DNA from: Pseudomonadales bacterium
GTDB taxonomy: Bacteria; Pseudomonadota; Gammaproteobacteria; Pseudomonadales; JANQJO01
Assembly (NCBI GenBank): GCA_028281605.1
Contig: JANQJO010000088.1
Span: 1 to 56,606 of the forward strand
Length of the DNA stretch: 56,606 bases
Direction: 5' to 3'
A program made the position numbers and the translations under genes. This document shows, piece after piece, positions 35,616 to 45,127 of this stretch (positions within the stretch are counted from its first letter, which is position 1; each line of letters begins with the position of its first letter). The notes under the pieces are model-generated. The model was not told the DNA's origin. It made no database searches and was given only the letters and a program-made list of their open reading frames with translations.

Positions 35616-37826
35616 TTATAATTGATAGTTAACACCCACCATAACCGTACGCGGCTTATTAGGGCGAGCTCCAAAAGGTCGGCGCGATACGATTTCTTGC
35701 TTATCTGTTACATTGTCAATGCCCAACTGGAAAGTCCAATGAGGCTGCCAATAATAGTGCGCTGAAAAATCCAATACCGTATAAGCTTCAGTAAAAGGTG
35801 TTGTCTCAATAGTCCCTTGACCTGCTTGCTCTCGCATCTCTCCTGTGTACTTCGCAGCTAATTGAAGATCCCATCGATCACCAACGAGGCCCCAATCCAC
35901 ACGCAATAAATGTTCTGGCAAATAGGGCATTTCATCTCCTATCAACACAGTACCCCATTGAGAAAAATTGGACTGAAAGTTTTCTTGAAATGCCGACTCA
36001 GTATAAGTATAAGAAAAACTCACAGGCATCTTCAACGCACGCCAATGGCCTTGATAAAGCCCCGTCATTTCAACTCCTGCGACCTCAACAGCTCCCCCAT
36101 TAAAGGTTTCTCCCGGCTCACAACTGCTGTCACTGACACGACAACGCCCAACTAAATTTGAGTAGTCACTGAAAAAACCAATCAGCTCCAAATTATGTTG
36201 GTCTTGCCAATTAAGACGCACACCGTATTCAACATTCACACTTTCTTCTGATTCTGCGGTTGCTCCAGGCCCCGGCACTACCGGTGAAAAACCTTGATGT
36301 ATTCCAAATAACCAACCTAACCGTTCATGCCATTGGTAAAAAACACCAGCTCCCAATAAAGTAACTGTCTCTTGTGCTGTAGCATTATTGTCAGCATCCA
36401 GTTCATCCATAAAATCTGTTTCAATATCTTCAACTCTAAGGCCTAGATTGATAGACCAGGCCTCCCATTGCAGCTTATCCTGTACAAAAAAAGCAATAGC
36501 ATCCGTTGTAGCCTCATTATCGGTTGCAGCCGTACGTGCAACACCATCAAAAACTAAAGCACTACCACTGACTAAATAGCCTTTTGGGGTATGTAAACGC
36601 TCTACTTCATCCCTATGAAAGCGCAACCCTAGGGTAGATTCATGCTCTACTTGTCCATGCCTCCAAAAGTATTGACCAGAAACTTCTATGCCTTGAGAAA
36701 CAAAATTACGGTCGAAGTTTGTTATATCTAGTGTGTCAGCAAAATTACCTAAAGAATCACTCTCACCTCTTAATAAACGCAAGTATTCTTCACGATTAGT
36801 ATTTCCTAAAATATCAGCAATACTAGGACATTGATTAACCTCCCTTCCTGAAGAATTTTGGATCACACAAGGCTCTGTAGGATGGAAAAAACCATCCAAT
36901 TTATTCCAGGAACGAGAAAATTGATTGTGATAAAGCTTGCTAATAATCACAGTATCTTCACTTAAATATAACTGATGTAACACATGAAACTGCTGATGAT
37001 CAGAATTAAATTGGTCAAGTTGACTAGCACTGTAACGCCGGTTTGGATTTAAAGCAAAATCTGCATCACTTAACCCCAAATAGGTTTCATCTGATTGTTC
37101 ATCTGCATAACCTAACTTAATTTGTAAGGATTGTTCAAATCTAGCCTGCATATCAGAATCCCAATTAAGTTTTAAATTAAAATCCTGGCGTTCAAACCCT
37201 GTATCACCACCCACATCTAAGTCTTTAAATCCATCACTTTGATAATTTAAAGCTTCTAATAAATAAGACCACTGCTGCGCTACATCACCGAATAACACCT
37301 CTTGCTTCTGGAAACCATCACTGCCAAACCCTAAACTGACTTCACCTGTTCTTTCTAAAGGTACCGGTTTTGTGACTAGATTAATCGCACCCCCTACCGT
37401 ATGAGGGCCATAGGCAATCGCAACAGGCCCTTTAAATACTTCCACCGCCTGCATACGCGATACATTTGGAAAATAATAAGCGGCTGGCGCAGAGTAAGGG
37501 GCTGGCGCTATGAGAATACCATCTTCCATTAAAGTGATTTTTTGTGAGCGCTCTGCAGCTGCACCTCGAATGCCGATATTAGGCCTTAAACCAAAACCAT
37601 CTTCTGTTCGAATATACACCCCCGGCACTTGTGTTAAGACTTGCTGCACATCCGTATAATCATACGTATTCAAACTTTCTTCATCCACATAGTGCGCAGA
37701 ACCAGACAAACTTTCGATCGCCTCTTGCCCTCCCGTTACTGTAATCGTATCAAGCAGTTGCACTTCCTCAGCTGACAAAGCCGTAGAAAGCAATAGCAGT
37801 GATATTAATAATATATTCATGTTCAA
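35616..37826 (-). CDS. TonB-dependent outer-membrane receptor (FecA-like)
   Basis: This 736-residue protein has a signal peptide (~1-19), a TonB-box-like DTITVTGG, a plug domain (QQVLTQVPGVYIRTEDGFGL, NIGIRGAAAERSQKITLMED, EVFKGPVAIAYGP, VGGAINLVTKP) and a 22-strand barrel ending in VMVGVNYQL. The plug resembles ferric-siderophore/citrate receptors. The operon also encodes imelysin and DUF4856 lipoproteins and is preceded by Fur-box-like sites, so an iron chelate is the likely substrate. Confidence 0.93.
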   Translation of the reverse strand: MNMNILLISLLLLSTALSAEEVQLLDTITVTGGQEAIESLSGSAHYVDEESLNTYDYTDVQQVLTQVPGVYIRTEDGFGLRPNIGIRGAAAERSQKITLMEDGILIAPAPYSAPAAYYFPNVSRMQAVEVFKGPVAIAYGPHTVGGAINLVTKPVPLERTGEVSLGFGSDGFQKQEVLFGDVAQQWSYLLEALNYQSDGFKDLDVGGDTGFERQDFNLKLNWDSDMQARFEQSLQIKLGYADEQSDETYLGLSDADFALNPNRRYSASQLDQFNSDHQQFHVLHQLYLSEDTVIISKLYHNQFSRSWNKLDGFFHPTEPCVIQNSSGREVNQCPSIADILGNTNREEYLRLLRGESDSLGNFADTLDITNFDRNFVSQGIEVSGQYFWRHGQVEHESTLGLRFHRDEVERLHTPKGYLVSGSALVFDGVARTAATDNEATTDAIAFFVQDKLQWEAWSINLGLRVEDIETDFMDELDADNNATAQETVTLLGAGVFYQWHERLGWLFGIHQGFSPVVPGPGATAESEESVNVEYGVRLNWQDQHNLELIGFFSDYSNLVGRCRVSDSSCEPGETFNGGAVEVAGVEMTGLYQGHWRALKMPVSFSYTYTESAFQENFQSNFSQWGTVLIGDEMPYLPEHLLRVDWGLVGDRWDLQLAAKYTGEMREQAGQGTIETTPFTEAYTVLDFSAHYYWQPHWTFQLGIDNVTDKQEIVSRRPFGARPNKPRTVMVGVNYQL

Positions 37827-37841
37827 ACTTAATATCCTTTT

Positions 37842-39071
37842 TTAATCATTATCAGATTGAGCCGATTGCGGTAAGTCAGTATTTACAATGGTCACAAAGT
37901 CTGTTTTTAATAAATCGGTCACTTGTTTCAAATACCCTTGCAAAGCACAGGGCGGATGTGTCGGATTGGGACTGGGATTAGCTGCATCATTGGCACAAGC
38001 TTGCACAGCTTGAGTATCATTAATGGCTTGCACCTGCTGTTTTAACGAAACACTCTGATTTGCAATCAGAGTGCGAGCGGTTGCCACCAATTGAATGAAA
38101 CGATCATTGACCTCAGCAAAACCTTTTGATGCAATCAAATCATCAAACCCAGACTCACTGCCACCTTGATACACAGCCAAAAACCCTTGAAGGTTGCTGT
38201 CTATCAGCGCATACGATTGTTCTGCATAAGGAGATTCAACTTGCTCTGGGCAAATGTCTGAGCTGCAACTGCTGTGCAAACCCACTACACGCCCCACCTT
38301 AATATCTTTAACTACAGTATCTAAATAAAACAAAGCATCAGATAACGCTGTGATACTTGTGCTGATGTTTTGTGGATCTAAAAAGGTTGAACGATAGTTG
38401 TTGCCCTCAACTTCCCAATTTTGTGTAGCTTGGGTCGTACTGACTTGAAGGTCTACTGCAATCTGAAGTGCATATTCACAACGCCATTGCTTACGCTCAG
38501 AATCAGAACGTGTGTTCCAATCTTGCGTTTCTGAAATTTGAGAAGGACAAGTATGATCCAAACTTGTATTGAACAGCAAGTATTCCAGCGCAGGTAAGCC
38601 TCGCTGATTAACTGCACGAGTGGCAACTTCGAAATCAAGCCCTTGTGCCAATATAAGGGCTTGATCAACACCACAAGTACTTAATGCCGTATCCTCATCA
38701 AAGGGTTGAATAGCGTTGCGCAATGTACTGACAGGGTCTAATTGCCACAACTCTGTTTGCTGCCAAAGTTGTGCCACACTAAGCCAATCTGACTGTACTT
38801 GAGTTTTAAACGCAGCTTCTTCAGCCGTACCTATAGCATCACAGTAGCTTTGAATCGAGCCGGTAGTGGCAGTCAAAGTATCCAGCTGATTTAAAAAAGC
38901 CGTATAACTGGGAATGACCACTGAATCCGCCAAATTTTTCAGCATAGCCGTATTATCAAAGGCATCTGGATCTGCACTTGAGTCTGTTTCACCCCCAACA
39001 CAGCCAGATAATAAGACACTCCAACACAACCCAATGATGCCAATCGTTTTTACGTTTAATATGCAGCTCAT
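37842..39071 (-). CDS. Imelysin-family (peptidase M75) lipoprotein
   Basis: This protein of about 409 residues begins at an ATG with GGAAAG in front; a TTG 6 codons earlier is less likely. A signal peptide with lipobox SVLLSGC indicates lipidation. The imelysin fold is seen in repeated helical segments, a GLPALEYLLF motif (the GxHxxE-equivalent site reads GLPALE, lacking His) and a second half beginning around VESPYAEQSYALIDSNLQGF. Imelysins are periplasmic or surface proteins of iron uptake. It lies 15 bp before the TonB receptor gene. Confidence 0.85.
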   Translation of the reverse strand: MSCILNVKTIGIIGLCWSVLLSGCVGGETDSSADPDAFDNTAMLKNLADSVVIPSYTAFLNQLDTLTATTGSIQSYCDAIGTAEEAAFKTQVQSDWLSVAQLWQQTELWQLDPVSTLRNAIQPFDEDTALSTCGVDQALILAQGLDFEVATRAVNQRGLPALEYLLFNTSLDHTCPSQISETQDWNTRSDSERKQWRCEYALQIAVDLQVSTTQATQNWEVEGNNYRSTFLDPQNISTSITALSDALFYLDTVVKDIKVGRVVGLHSSCSSDICPEQVESPYAEQSYALIDSNLQGFLAVYQGGSESGFDDLIASKGFAEVNDRFIQLVATARTLIANQSVSLKQQVQAINDTQAVQACANDAANPSPNPTHPPCALQGYLKQVTDLLKTDFVTIVNTDLPQSAQSDND

Positions 39072-39090
39072 TTTATTATCGCTTTCCAAA

Positions 39091-40680
39091 TTACCAATTT
39101 TCTACATTTTGTGCATCAAATGCATATGCGGTTTGCAATAAAGATCTTGCGCTTAACAAGTCTACTTCATATTGTGCGGTTCCACCCGTAAAAGCCACAC
39201 CATTTTGTGTACCGTCAGCCAGGACTGGTGCATCCCCCATTAGGCTTAAGATTTGCTTAAGATCATCAATATCAATATTGGCAACCTCACCTGTACGAAA
39301 CGGCGACTCAGGATTAAATTGCAAGCCCAACGCAAAGCCTTTCATCTCAGCCCAGTGTTTGGCTAAATTTTTAAAATTGGCTATATCAGCAAACTGACCG
39401 TTGGTAAAATTACTCATATCTGAGATCACATCATTAATATAGTGCACAACCGTAGCCGCGATACACTTTTCCCATGTTTGCGCAGCAATTTTAGCTTGAG
39501 CTTGTACAGCCGAAAGCTCAGCGTCGCTTAAAGTGCCATCGGCATTGTCATTTAAAATTTTGCGCCCAATTAAAAAAGCATTAAAAGCTTGCGCAGTGAA
39601 GTCTGTAGCAACCGTGGCACCAGCATCTCGTTTAGCACAATTGGTCGAATTACCAAAATTGAATTCACTGCGAACATCAATTAAACCGTCTCCATTCAGG
39701 TCGTGGTAACCGTTTTCATATTCTGGACGACCACTGTTCCCACGAATCTCGTTATCGGTGTAATCATTATAATCACGCGCGGCTCCAAAATAGCCAAAAG
39801 CCTCATCCCAATCGTGACCTCCTGAAGTATAAGGATTGGTTCCGTCTTGCACATTATCTGTCTGAAAATTTGTTTTGAAATAGTCTGCTGTACCTTGAGA
39901 GAAAGTTACAGCTCCCATTAAGAATTTTTGAATCAATTGCCTATAATCTCTGCCAACAGCATCAATATAAGACAAGTCTGTCAATTGATCGGTGTCACTG
40001 GTATCAGCCGTCACAACAGTGGGTGCAGTACCATTAGTAACTTCTGTTGCGAGCTGAGTAAAAAACCAATCGACCAACTCAATCGGTGTTGGATTAGTAT
40101 CAGCACCGTCTTGCCATCCAAAAAATTCGCCTCCCAAAATATGAGCCTCTTGATCTTCACCTGCAATTTTGCCTGATAAACTCTTACCAGTAGAAATATC
40201 ACTCCACAAAGGCCCAGGCGTCACTGTTTGACCGGTAATTGCAAATTCATGATTTTGACTGTCACTGGTACCCCCATCAAAACGAAAAAAGAAATTGAGT
40301 TGATCAATAATGGTTTGTGCAGCAACAGCTTGATCACTAGTAAAACTGACTAACAGATCTGTGAGCTTATCAATCATGACATGACGTTTGGTTTGACCCG
40401 TGTAGGACACAGCACTTTCACCGGCGGTAAACTTGCTGTCAAAGCTGTACTGAGTAGGAATGGCATCACAAGCATCACCTTCACCATTGGAATCAGAATC
40501 CTTTTGGTCCGCGTTAGCCGTACTGGGGCAGTTATCACTACCATCTACAATGCCATCACCATCCTGGTCGTCACTAGATGTCGTGTTTTGAGCTGTAGCA
40601 TCATCATTATTGGAACTGCCCCCACAAGCGGCCAAACCAAAGATCAAAAGAAAAAAGAAAAACATATTACGTAAATTCAT
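39091..40680 (-). CDS. DUF4856 lipoprotein with a thrombospondin-type-3-like calcium repeat
   Basis: This 529-residue protein has a signal peptide with lipobox LIFGLAAC|GG. Residues ~38-75 form Asp-rich repeats of thrombospondin-3 type (DQDGDGIVDGSDNCPS, DQKDSDSNGEGDACD), expected to bind Ca2+. The rest is DUF4856 (YSFDSKFTAGESAVSYTGQT, GHDWDEAFGYFGAARDYNDY). DUF4856 proteins recur next to imelysins and di-haem proteins in iron-acquisition loci. First gene of the leftward operon. Confidence 0.85.
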   Translation of the reverse strand: MNLRNMFFFFLLIFGLAACGGSSNNDDATAQNTTSSDDQDGDGIVDGSDNCPSTANADQKDSDSNGEGDACDAIPTQYSFDSKFTAGESAVSYTGQTKRHVMIDKLTDLLVSFTSDQAVAAQTIIDQLNFFFRFDGGTSDSQNHEFAITGQTVTPGPLWSDISTGKSLSGKIAGEDQEAHILGGEFFGWQDGADTNPTPIELVDWFFTQLATEVTNGTAPTVVTADTSDTDQLTDLSYIDAVGRDYRQLIQKFLMGAVTFSQGTADYFKTNFQTDNVQDGTNPYTSGGHDWDEAFGYFGAARDYNDYTDNEIRGNSGRPEYENGYHDLNGDGLIDVRSEFNFGNSTNCAKRDAGATVATDFTAQAFNAFLIGRKILNDNADGTLSDAELSAVQAQAKIAAQTWEKCIAATVVHYINDVISDMSNFTNGQFADIANFKNLAKHWAEMKGFALGLQFNPESPFRTGEVANIDIDDLKQILSLMGDAPVLADGTQNGVAFTGGTAQYEVDLLSARSLLQTAYAFDAQNVENW

Positions 40681-40951
40681 TACCTTATCCTTAAATTAAC
40701 CATGAGATTTAATGAAAAAACAAACTAAACAACAACTCATAAAACAAATGCTAAAACAAATAAGAATCATTATCAACTATAAAATGTTTTTATTTATGTT
40801 AAGGCGTATCAAAATTTTTAATACTGAAAAAAGTGTTAAAATTTAAACAGATACAATACGCAATCTTGTTTGCTGTTACTATAGCAAATATTTATAATAA
40901 TCATTATCATTTGTATTAGCAATTATTTTCAAACTCTATTAGGAGTATCAT
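40681..40951. promoter_or_regulatory. Divergent promoter region with two Fur-box-like sites
   Basis: Against the 19-bp consensus GATAATGATAATCATTATC, bases 40756-40774 match at 14 positions and bases 40890-40908 at 15; both contain the full AATCATTATC half. One site serves each divergent operon. The rest of the region is AT-rich. Regulation by Fur is inferred from the sites and the iron-related genes on both sides. Confidence 0.75.
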
Positions 40952-42226
40952 ATGATCAATACATCAACTCTAGTATATACCTGGGCCTTGTTCATCAGCA
41001 TTTTCTTATACGCTTGCGGCAGCAATAATTCTAACGACACAGCCAATTCAACAAGCGAAAGAACAACCGCAACAGAAAACACGGTAAAGAACAATTATGT
41101 GAACATGGCCCACTCTATGTACTCTGATGCTTTAAACAGTGCCCAAGCTCTTCAATCAGCAATCACTACTTTTCTAAACAGCCCTAGCGAAGAAAACCTG
41201 ATTTTAGCTAAAGCCGCTTATAAAAAAGCGCGTATACCCTATCAGCAAAGTGAAATTATGCGCTGGGATACCGATATTACCTTAACATCGGATACCGGTA
41301 TTACTGGCATTGCAAGCGTGGACGAATGGGAGGGGCAAGTCAATGCCTGGCCTTTAGCTGAAGGCCTGATTGATTATACTGAAAACGATACTGGTAACAA
41401 CATTATTGCCGGCACCGATACCATCACTGTAGATTTTTTGATTTCACAAAACGGTCTGAACGACGATGAAGCCAATGTAGCCACCGGCATTCACGCCATT
41501 GAATTTCTACTATGGGGTCAAGACCTGAACGGCACTGAGGCAGGTGCAGGCGCTCGCCCAGCCAGCGATTACGACTTAACAAACTGCAGCAACAATCACT
41601 GCGATCGTAGAGCGGAATATCTTCGCGTTGTCACACAATTATTAGTTGATGACTTAAGCAATATGGTCGCTGAATGGAGTACCGAAGCTTCAAACACACA
41701 AGGCACTTTAGCGTATAATTTTCTTAATTCAAACAAAGCCATTGCCTACATTGTCGGCTCAATGAAAGTCATGGCAGATGATGAACTGGCCTCTGCCCGC
41801 ATGGGCACCGCCTTAGAAACAGGCGACCCTGAAGAAGAACACGATTGCTTTAGCGATTTAAGCCATATTGCCATTTACCATAACTTTCAAGGCATAAAAA
41901 ACGCTTTTTATGGCACCTATAACGGGATTTCAGGTGACAGTTTCGGTAACCTACTCCAGCAGGCAGACGCATCATTGTATGATACAATCGACACGCTCAT
42001 GAGTAATATTGAAGCAAAAATATCCCAAATTTTGGAAGTTGGAGAACGTACAGATAACCCGCTGAGATTTGACCAAATAATCGGCTTGGGTGCAGGCCAC
42101 CCTGAATTCGACAATGCAAATGCAGCAAGTCTGGAGTTGATTCAGCTGGGTATAGAACTAAACCTTGCCCGCGAAGCGCTTTCACTGGTAGCATTAAATA
42201 CAGACGGTGGCGGTGACGGAGATTAA
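40952..42226 (+). CDS. Imelysin-family lipoprotein (IrpA-like)
   Basis: This 424-residue protein has lipobox FLYAC|GS near residue 22. Residues ~50-410 form the imelysin domain with the complete signature GIHAIEFLLWGQD (GxHxxE) and a matching second half (IGLGAGHPEFDNANAASLEL). It resembles iron-regulated protein A of marine bacteria. Unlike the leftward imelysin, the His of GxHxxE is present. First gene of the rightward Fur-site operon, followed 48 bp later by the di-haem protein. Confidence 0.9.
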   Translation: MINTSTLVYTWALFISIFLYACGSNNSNDTANSTSERTTATENTVKNNYVNMAHSMYSDALNSAQALQSAITTFLNSPSEENLILAKAAYKKARIPYQQSEIMRWDTDITLTSDTGITGIASVDEWEGQVNAWPLAEGLIDYTENDTGNNIIAGTDTITVDFLISQNGLNDDEANVATGIHAIEFLLWGQDLNGTEAGAGARPASDYDLTNCSNNHCDRRAEYLRVVTQLLVDDLSNMVAEWSTEASNTQGTLAYNFLNSNKAIAYIVGSMKVMADDELASARMGTALETGDPEEEHDCFSDLSHIAIYHNFQGIKNAFYGTYNGISGDSFGNLLQQADASLYDTIDTLMSNIEAKISQILEVGERTDNPLRFDQIIGLGAGHPEFDNANAASLELIQLGIELNLAREALSLVALNTDGGGDGD

Positions 42227-42274
42227 AAAAAGGAATCAATAGAAACAGTATTTAATATCAATACTAATCAGCCA

Positions 42275-43810
42275 ATGCAGAACTCTATCATGAACGAGTT
42301 TTTTCGAGTTAAGTTTAGTTCAATATGTTTTATCTCATTGGCTGCCCTATCCTGCAGTGGCGGTAGCAATCATTCAGATGAAAACCCAAGCGGTTCACAA
42401 AAAGAACCTATAGGTGTTGATCAAACACGTGTTGTCAATACCACTTCTAATGCCTTTTCATCCCATGTGAAAAATCTAACAGATCTTGAACGTATTAGAA
42501 CATTTAATATCGGCGATGATTTTTTTGAAAATCCATGGATTGAAAAAACGTCAAGCACAGAATTACGCGACGGATTAGGACCTTTATTCAATAACAATGC
42601 CTGCCAAGACTGCCATATTAGAGATGGCAGAGGACATGCTCCTGGAGATTTAGGCACCGACACACAATTTGATTTTTCCAGCATCCTTTTTAAAGCCATT
42701 AAAACAGAGATTGATGATCAAAGCCAAGCCAATATGTTAGCAGGAGTTTTAGCCAATGTGGGTGATACACATGTGGGCCCACAACTCCAACATGAAGCAA
42801 TCTTTAATATTAAAAAAGAAGTCAGTTTGAATGTGACTTATCAATATCACAATATTTCGTTTGAAGACGGATACACAGTGGAACTCAGAAAACCCATATG
42901 GCATTTAACTTCCAACTATGCTGATCTTGGTTATGACTTTGATCATGACACTGTCTTTTCTGCTCGAGTCGCACAACCTATGATTGGACTAGGCTTATTA
43001 GCCCTGATTGATGAGTCGGTCATTCAAAGTCTCCAGGATGTGGAAGATAGCGATGGGAATGGCATCTCTGGAAAAGCCAACAGAGTTTGGGATGCCATTC
43101 AGCAAAAAACGGCACTGGGCCGATTTGGTTGGAAAGCCGGACAACCGTCAGTGCGCCAACAAGCTGCTGGCGCCTTTAATAACGACATGGGCCTCACATC
43201 AGAAATTTTCAGAGAAGAATCTTGCTTGAGCCATCAAGCAGATTGTTTGAACTCTCCAAACGGCAATGGAGACAGTTTACAAGACTACCCTTATGAAGTA
43301 TCAACCACGGTATTAGATGCCATTGAGTTTTATGCCAGTCACTTGGCCGTACCCAAACGCCGTAACAACGATGCGGCTGATGTTAAAGCAGGACGGCAAT
43401 TATTCATCAATGCACAGTGCATAGCCTGCCATAAAGAATCATACACTACAATTGACGACGCAAATTTCCCTGAACTATCCAACCAATTTATATCGCCCTA
43501 TACAGATCTTCTGTTGCATGACATGGGAGAGGCATTAGCAGATTTCACCCTAACAGGTGGAGCAGGTGGAGCTGATGTGCTTATAGAATACCAAGCAACA
43601 ACAAGAGAGTGGAGAACACCACCCCTATGGGGTATTGGGCTCACCAAAACGGTTGATCCAGAAGCCAGTTTTTTACATGATGGTAGAGCACGCACTATAC
43701 TGGAAGCCGTACTATGGCATGGTGGAGAAGCTGAGACTTCTAAACAAACTGTACTCGCTTTTGATGCTACACAACGCAGGCAACTGTTAGCATTTCTAAA
43801 TGACCTTTGA
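42275..43810 (+). CDS. Di-haem DUF1111 lipoprotein (thiol-oxidoreductase-like)
   Basis: This 511-residue protein has an N-terminal lipobox SLAALSC|SG and two c-type haem sites, CQDCH (residues ~106-110) and CIACH (~383-387). The conserved DUF1111 end FLHDGRARTILEAVLWHGGEAE is present. The family has the fold of di-haem peroxidases and sits beside imelysins in many marine gammaproteobacteria. Predicted periplasmic electron transfer, perhaps iron or thiol redox chemistry at the cell surface; the reaction is not established. Confidence 0.9.
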   Translation: MQNSIMNEFFRVKFSSICFISLAALSCSGGSNHSDENPSGSQKEPIGVDQTRVVNTTSNAFSSHVKNLTDLERIRTFNIGDDFFENPWIEKTSSTELRDGLGPLFNNNACQDCHIRDGRGHAPGDLGTDTQFDFSSILFKAIKTEIDDQSQANMLAGVLANVGDTHVGPQLQHEAIFNIKKEVSLNVTYQYHNISFEDGYTVELRKPIWHLTSNYADLGYDFDHDTVFSARVAQPMIGLGLLALIDESVIQSLQDVEDSDGNGISGKANRVWDAIQQKTALGRFGWKAGQPSVRQQAAGAFNNDMGLTSEIFREESCLSHQADCLNSPNGNGDSLQDYPYEVSTTVLDAIEFYASHLAVPKRRNNDAADVKAGRQLFINAQCIACHKESYTTIDDANFPELSNQFISPYTDLLLHDMGEALADFTLTGGAGGADVLIEYQATTREWRTPPLWGIGLTKTVDPEASFLHDGRARTILEAVLWHGGEAETSKQTVLAFDATQRRQLLAFLNDL

Positions 43811-43882
43811 TTCAGATCGATTATTCACAAGTATGCAAACTCTCTCTACACATAATTACAATGAGGAAAAAAAATCAAAACG

Positions 43883-45106
43883 CTACACATTAGTTTCAAA
43901 AGAAGCCAACTCGTAACAATACTCCATAATGATTTGAGTAATCAAATAAGGGTTTCCATTTAGAGCACCCGTAACCACTACATGACCACAAATGGCCTGA
44001 GCAGCATCAGTAAAAAGAAATGGTCTCACTGGATCTGCTGTACGAATGAGATCACCACCACCTAACAATATTTTATTGGATTTATAATAAGGCCCCACAT
44101 AATGTTCTAAAAAATATTGCTCTTGTTCTGTCAAATTGGTTCTATAAGAAGTACCACTATCACTTAAATAACTTTTATCATTTGGGCATCTTAACGCTAT
44201 GGATAAACATTGTCCTTTATTATCTTTTAACAACTCTCCATTGAGCAACAAAAACCTCACCTCTCCATAAGTCTGATGCTTCCAAGCCGCTTCAGCAGGA
44301 TGCAAATGTTTCAAGGCCTGCGGAAAACGTAGCGACGGCAAATATTCTTGAATAATCAAATTTCCATACTGGTCTAACATATACAACAAGTGCTCCACAT
44401 ATTTTTTTGCATCAATAACTGGAAAGTCTCTAGCACCTACAGGATAATCACCAAAGAGCGTCACTCCTTTTCCATTATCACCTTGATGAGGCTTAACAAC
44501 AAAAGTTTTTGGCTGTTGCAAACGTTCCTTGACAAAATCAAGACTGGCATCCACTTTTTGCATAGCAGAACCAACTATTTGTACAGTTTCAAACGACAAT
44601 GGATAGTGCATAGTACCAATATCTTTAGGTATTTCTTTAGAGTTCTTACTAGTTAAAATAGAAGTAGGAGAGTTCAGAAAGACAATATTCGGGTTTTTCT
44701 TTTCAATTTGCGCCAATTTTTCCAACATTAAATGAACACCACTGCCTTGCATACTTTTTTCTCTTCGCCACACAATCACATCAAACGTTCTGATATCCAT
44801 GACCACACTTGTTGCGACCGTATGACAACAAGACCCAATATGATTTTCATCAGAAAAATAATCATAAGGTACTTGCGTAAACATTCGTATCATTAAGCAT
44901 TGTACTCTATGGCCCAACAAACAATCTCCCTGCTGCGCCATAAAAATCCTTGTTGAGACATTACGCCCAAGAGATTGTTGCGCCATACTCCAAGCTGTAT
45001 AAAGCAAACCATAGCCAGTTTCCGTCTTGGGCCAACGTGCTTGTTCAATTGCATCTATAAAAAATAACACTTGATTGATTTTATTGCTACGAACCTTCAT
45101 ATCCAT
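43883..45106 (-). CDS. GshB-like ATP-grasp ligase
   Basis: This 407-residue protein has the glutathione-synthetase (GshB) layout: FDVIVWRREKSM, FLNSPTSILTSKN, the glycine-rich ATP loop FVVKPHQGDNGKGVTLF, LIIQEYLPSL and the catalytic GEVRFLLLNGELL. The metal-binding end (late Asn-rich GALNGNPYLITQI) is recognisable but diverged. ATP-grasp enzymes join a carboxylate to an amine or thiol through an acyl phosphate. It follows the nicotianamine-synthase-like gene by 21 bp, so the two probably act in one pathway. It is too diverged, and in the wrong company, to be called glutathione synthetase. Confidence 0.82.
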   Translation of the reverse strand: MDMKVRSNKINQVLFFIDAIEQARWPKTETGYGLLYTAWSMAQQSLGRNVSTRIFMAQQGDCLLGHRVQCLMIRMFTQVPYDYFSDENHIGSCCHTVATSVVMDIRTFDVIVWRREKSMQGSGVHLMLEKLAQIEKKNPNIVFLNSPTSILTSKNSKEIPKDIGTMHYPLSFETVQIVGSAMQKVDASLDFVKERLQQPKTFVVKPHQGDNGKGVTLFGDYPVGARDFPVIDAKKYVEHLLYMLDQYGNLIIQEYLPSLRFPQALKHLHPAEAAWKHQTYGEVRFLLLNGELLKDNKGQCLSIALRCPNDKSYLSDSGTSYRTNLTEQEQYFLEHYVGPYYKSNKILLGGGDLIRTADPVRPFLFTDAAQAICGHVVVTGALNGNPYLITQIIMEYCYELASFETNV

Positions 45107-45127
45107 AAAATATACAACCTTAGCTTG

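Noticed and set aside
35151..36579. Plus-strand ORFs opposite the desaturase and TonB receptor genes
   Set aside because: Low-complexity antisense frames; the minus-strand products are unambiguous.
43883..45106. Authentic glutathione synthetase GshB
   Set aside because: It is longer, diverged at the metal-binding end, and sits with a NAS-like enzyme and unknown genes rather than in a glutathione context.
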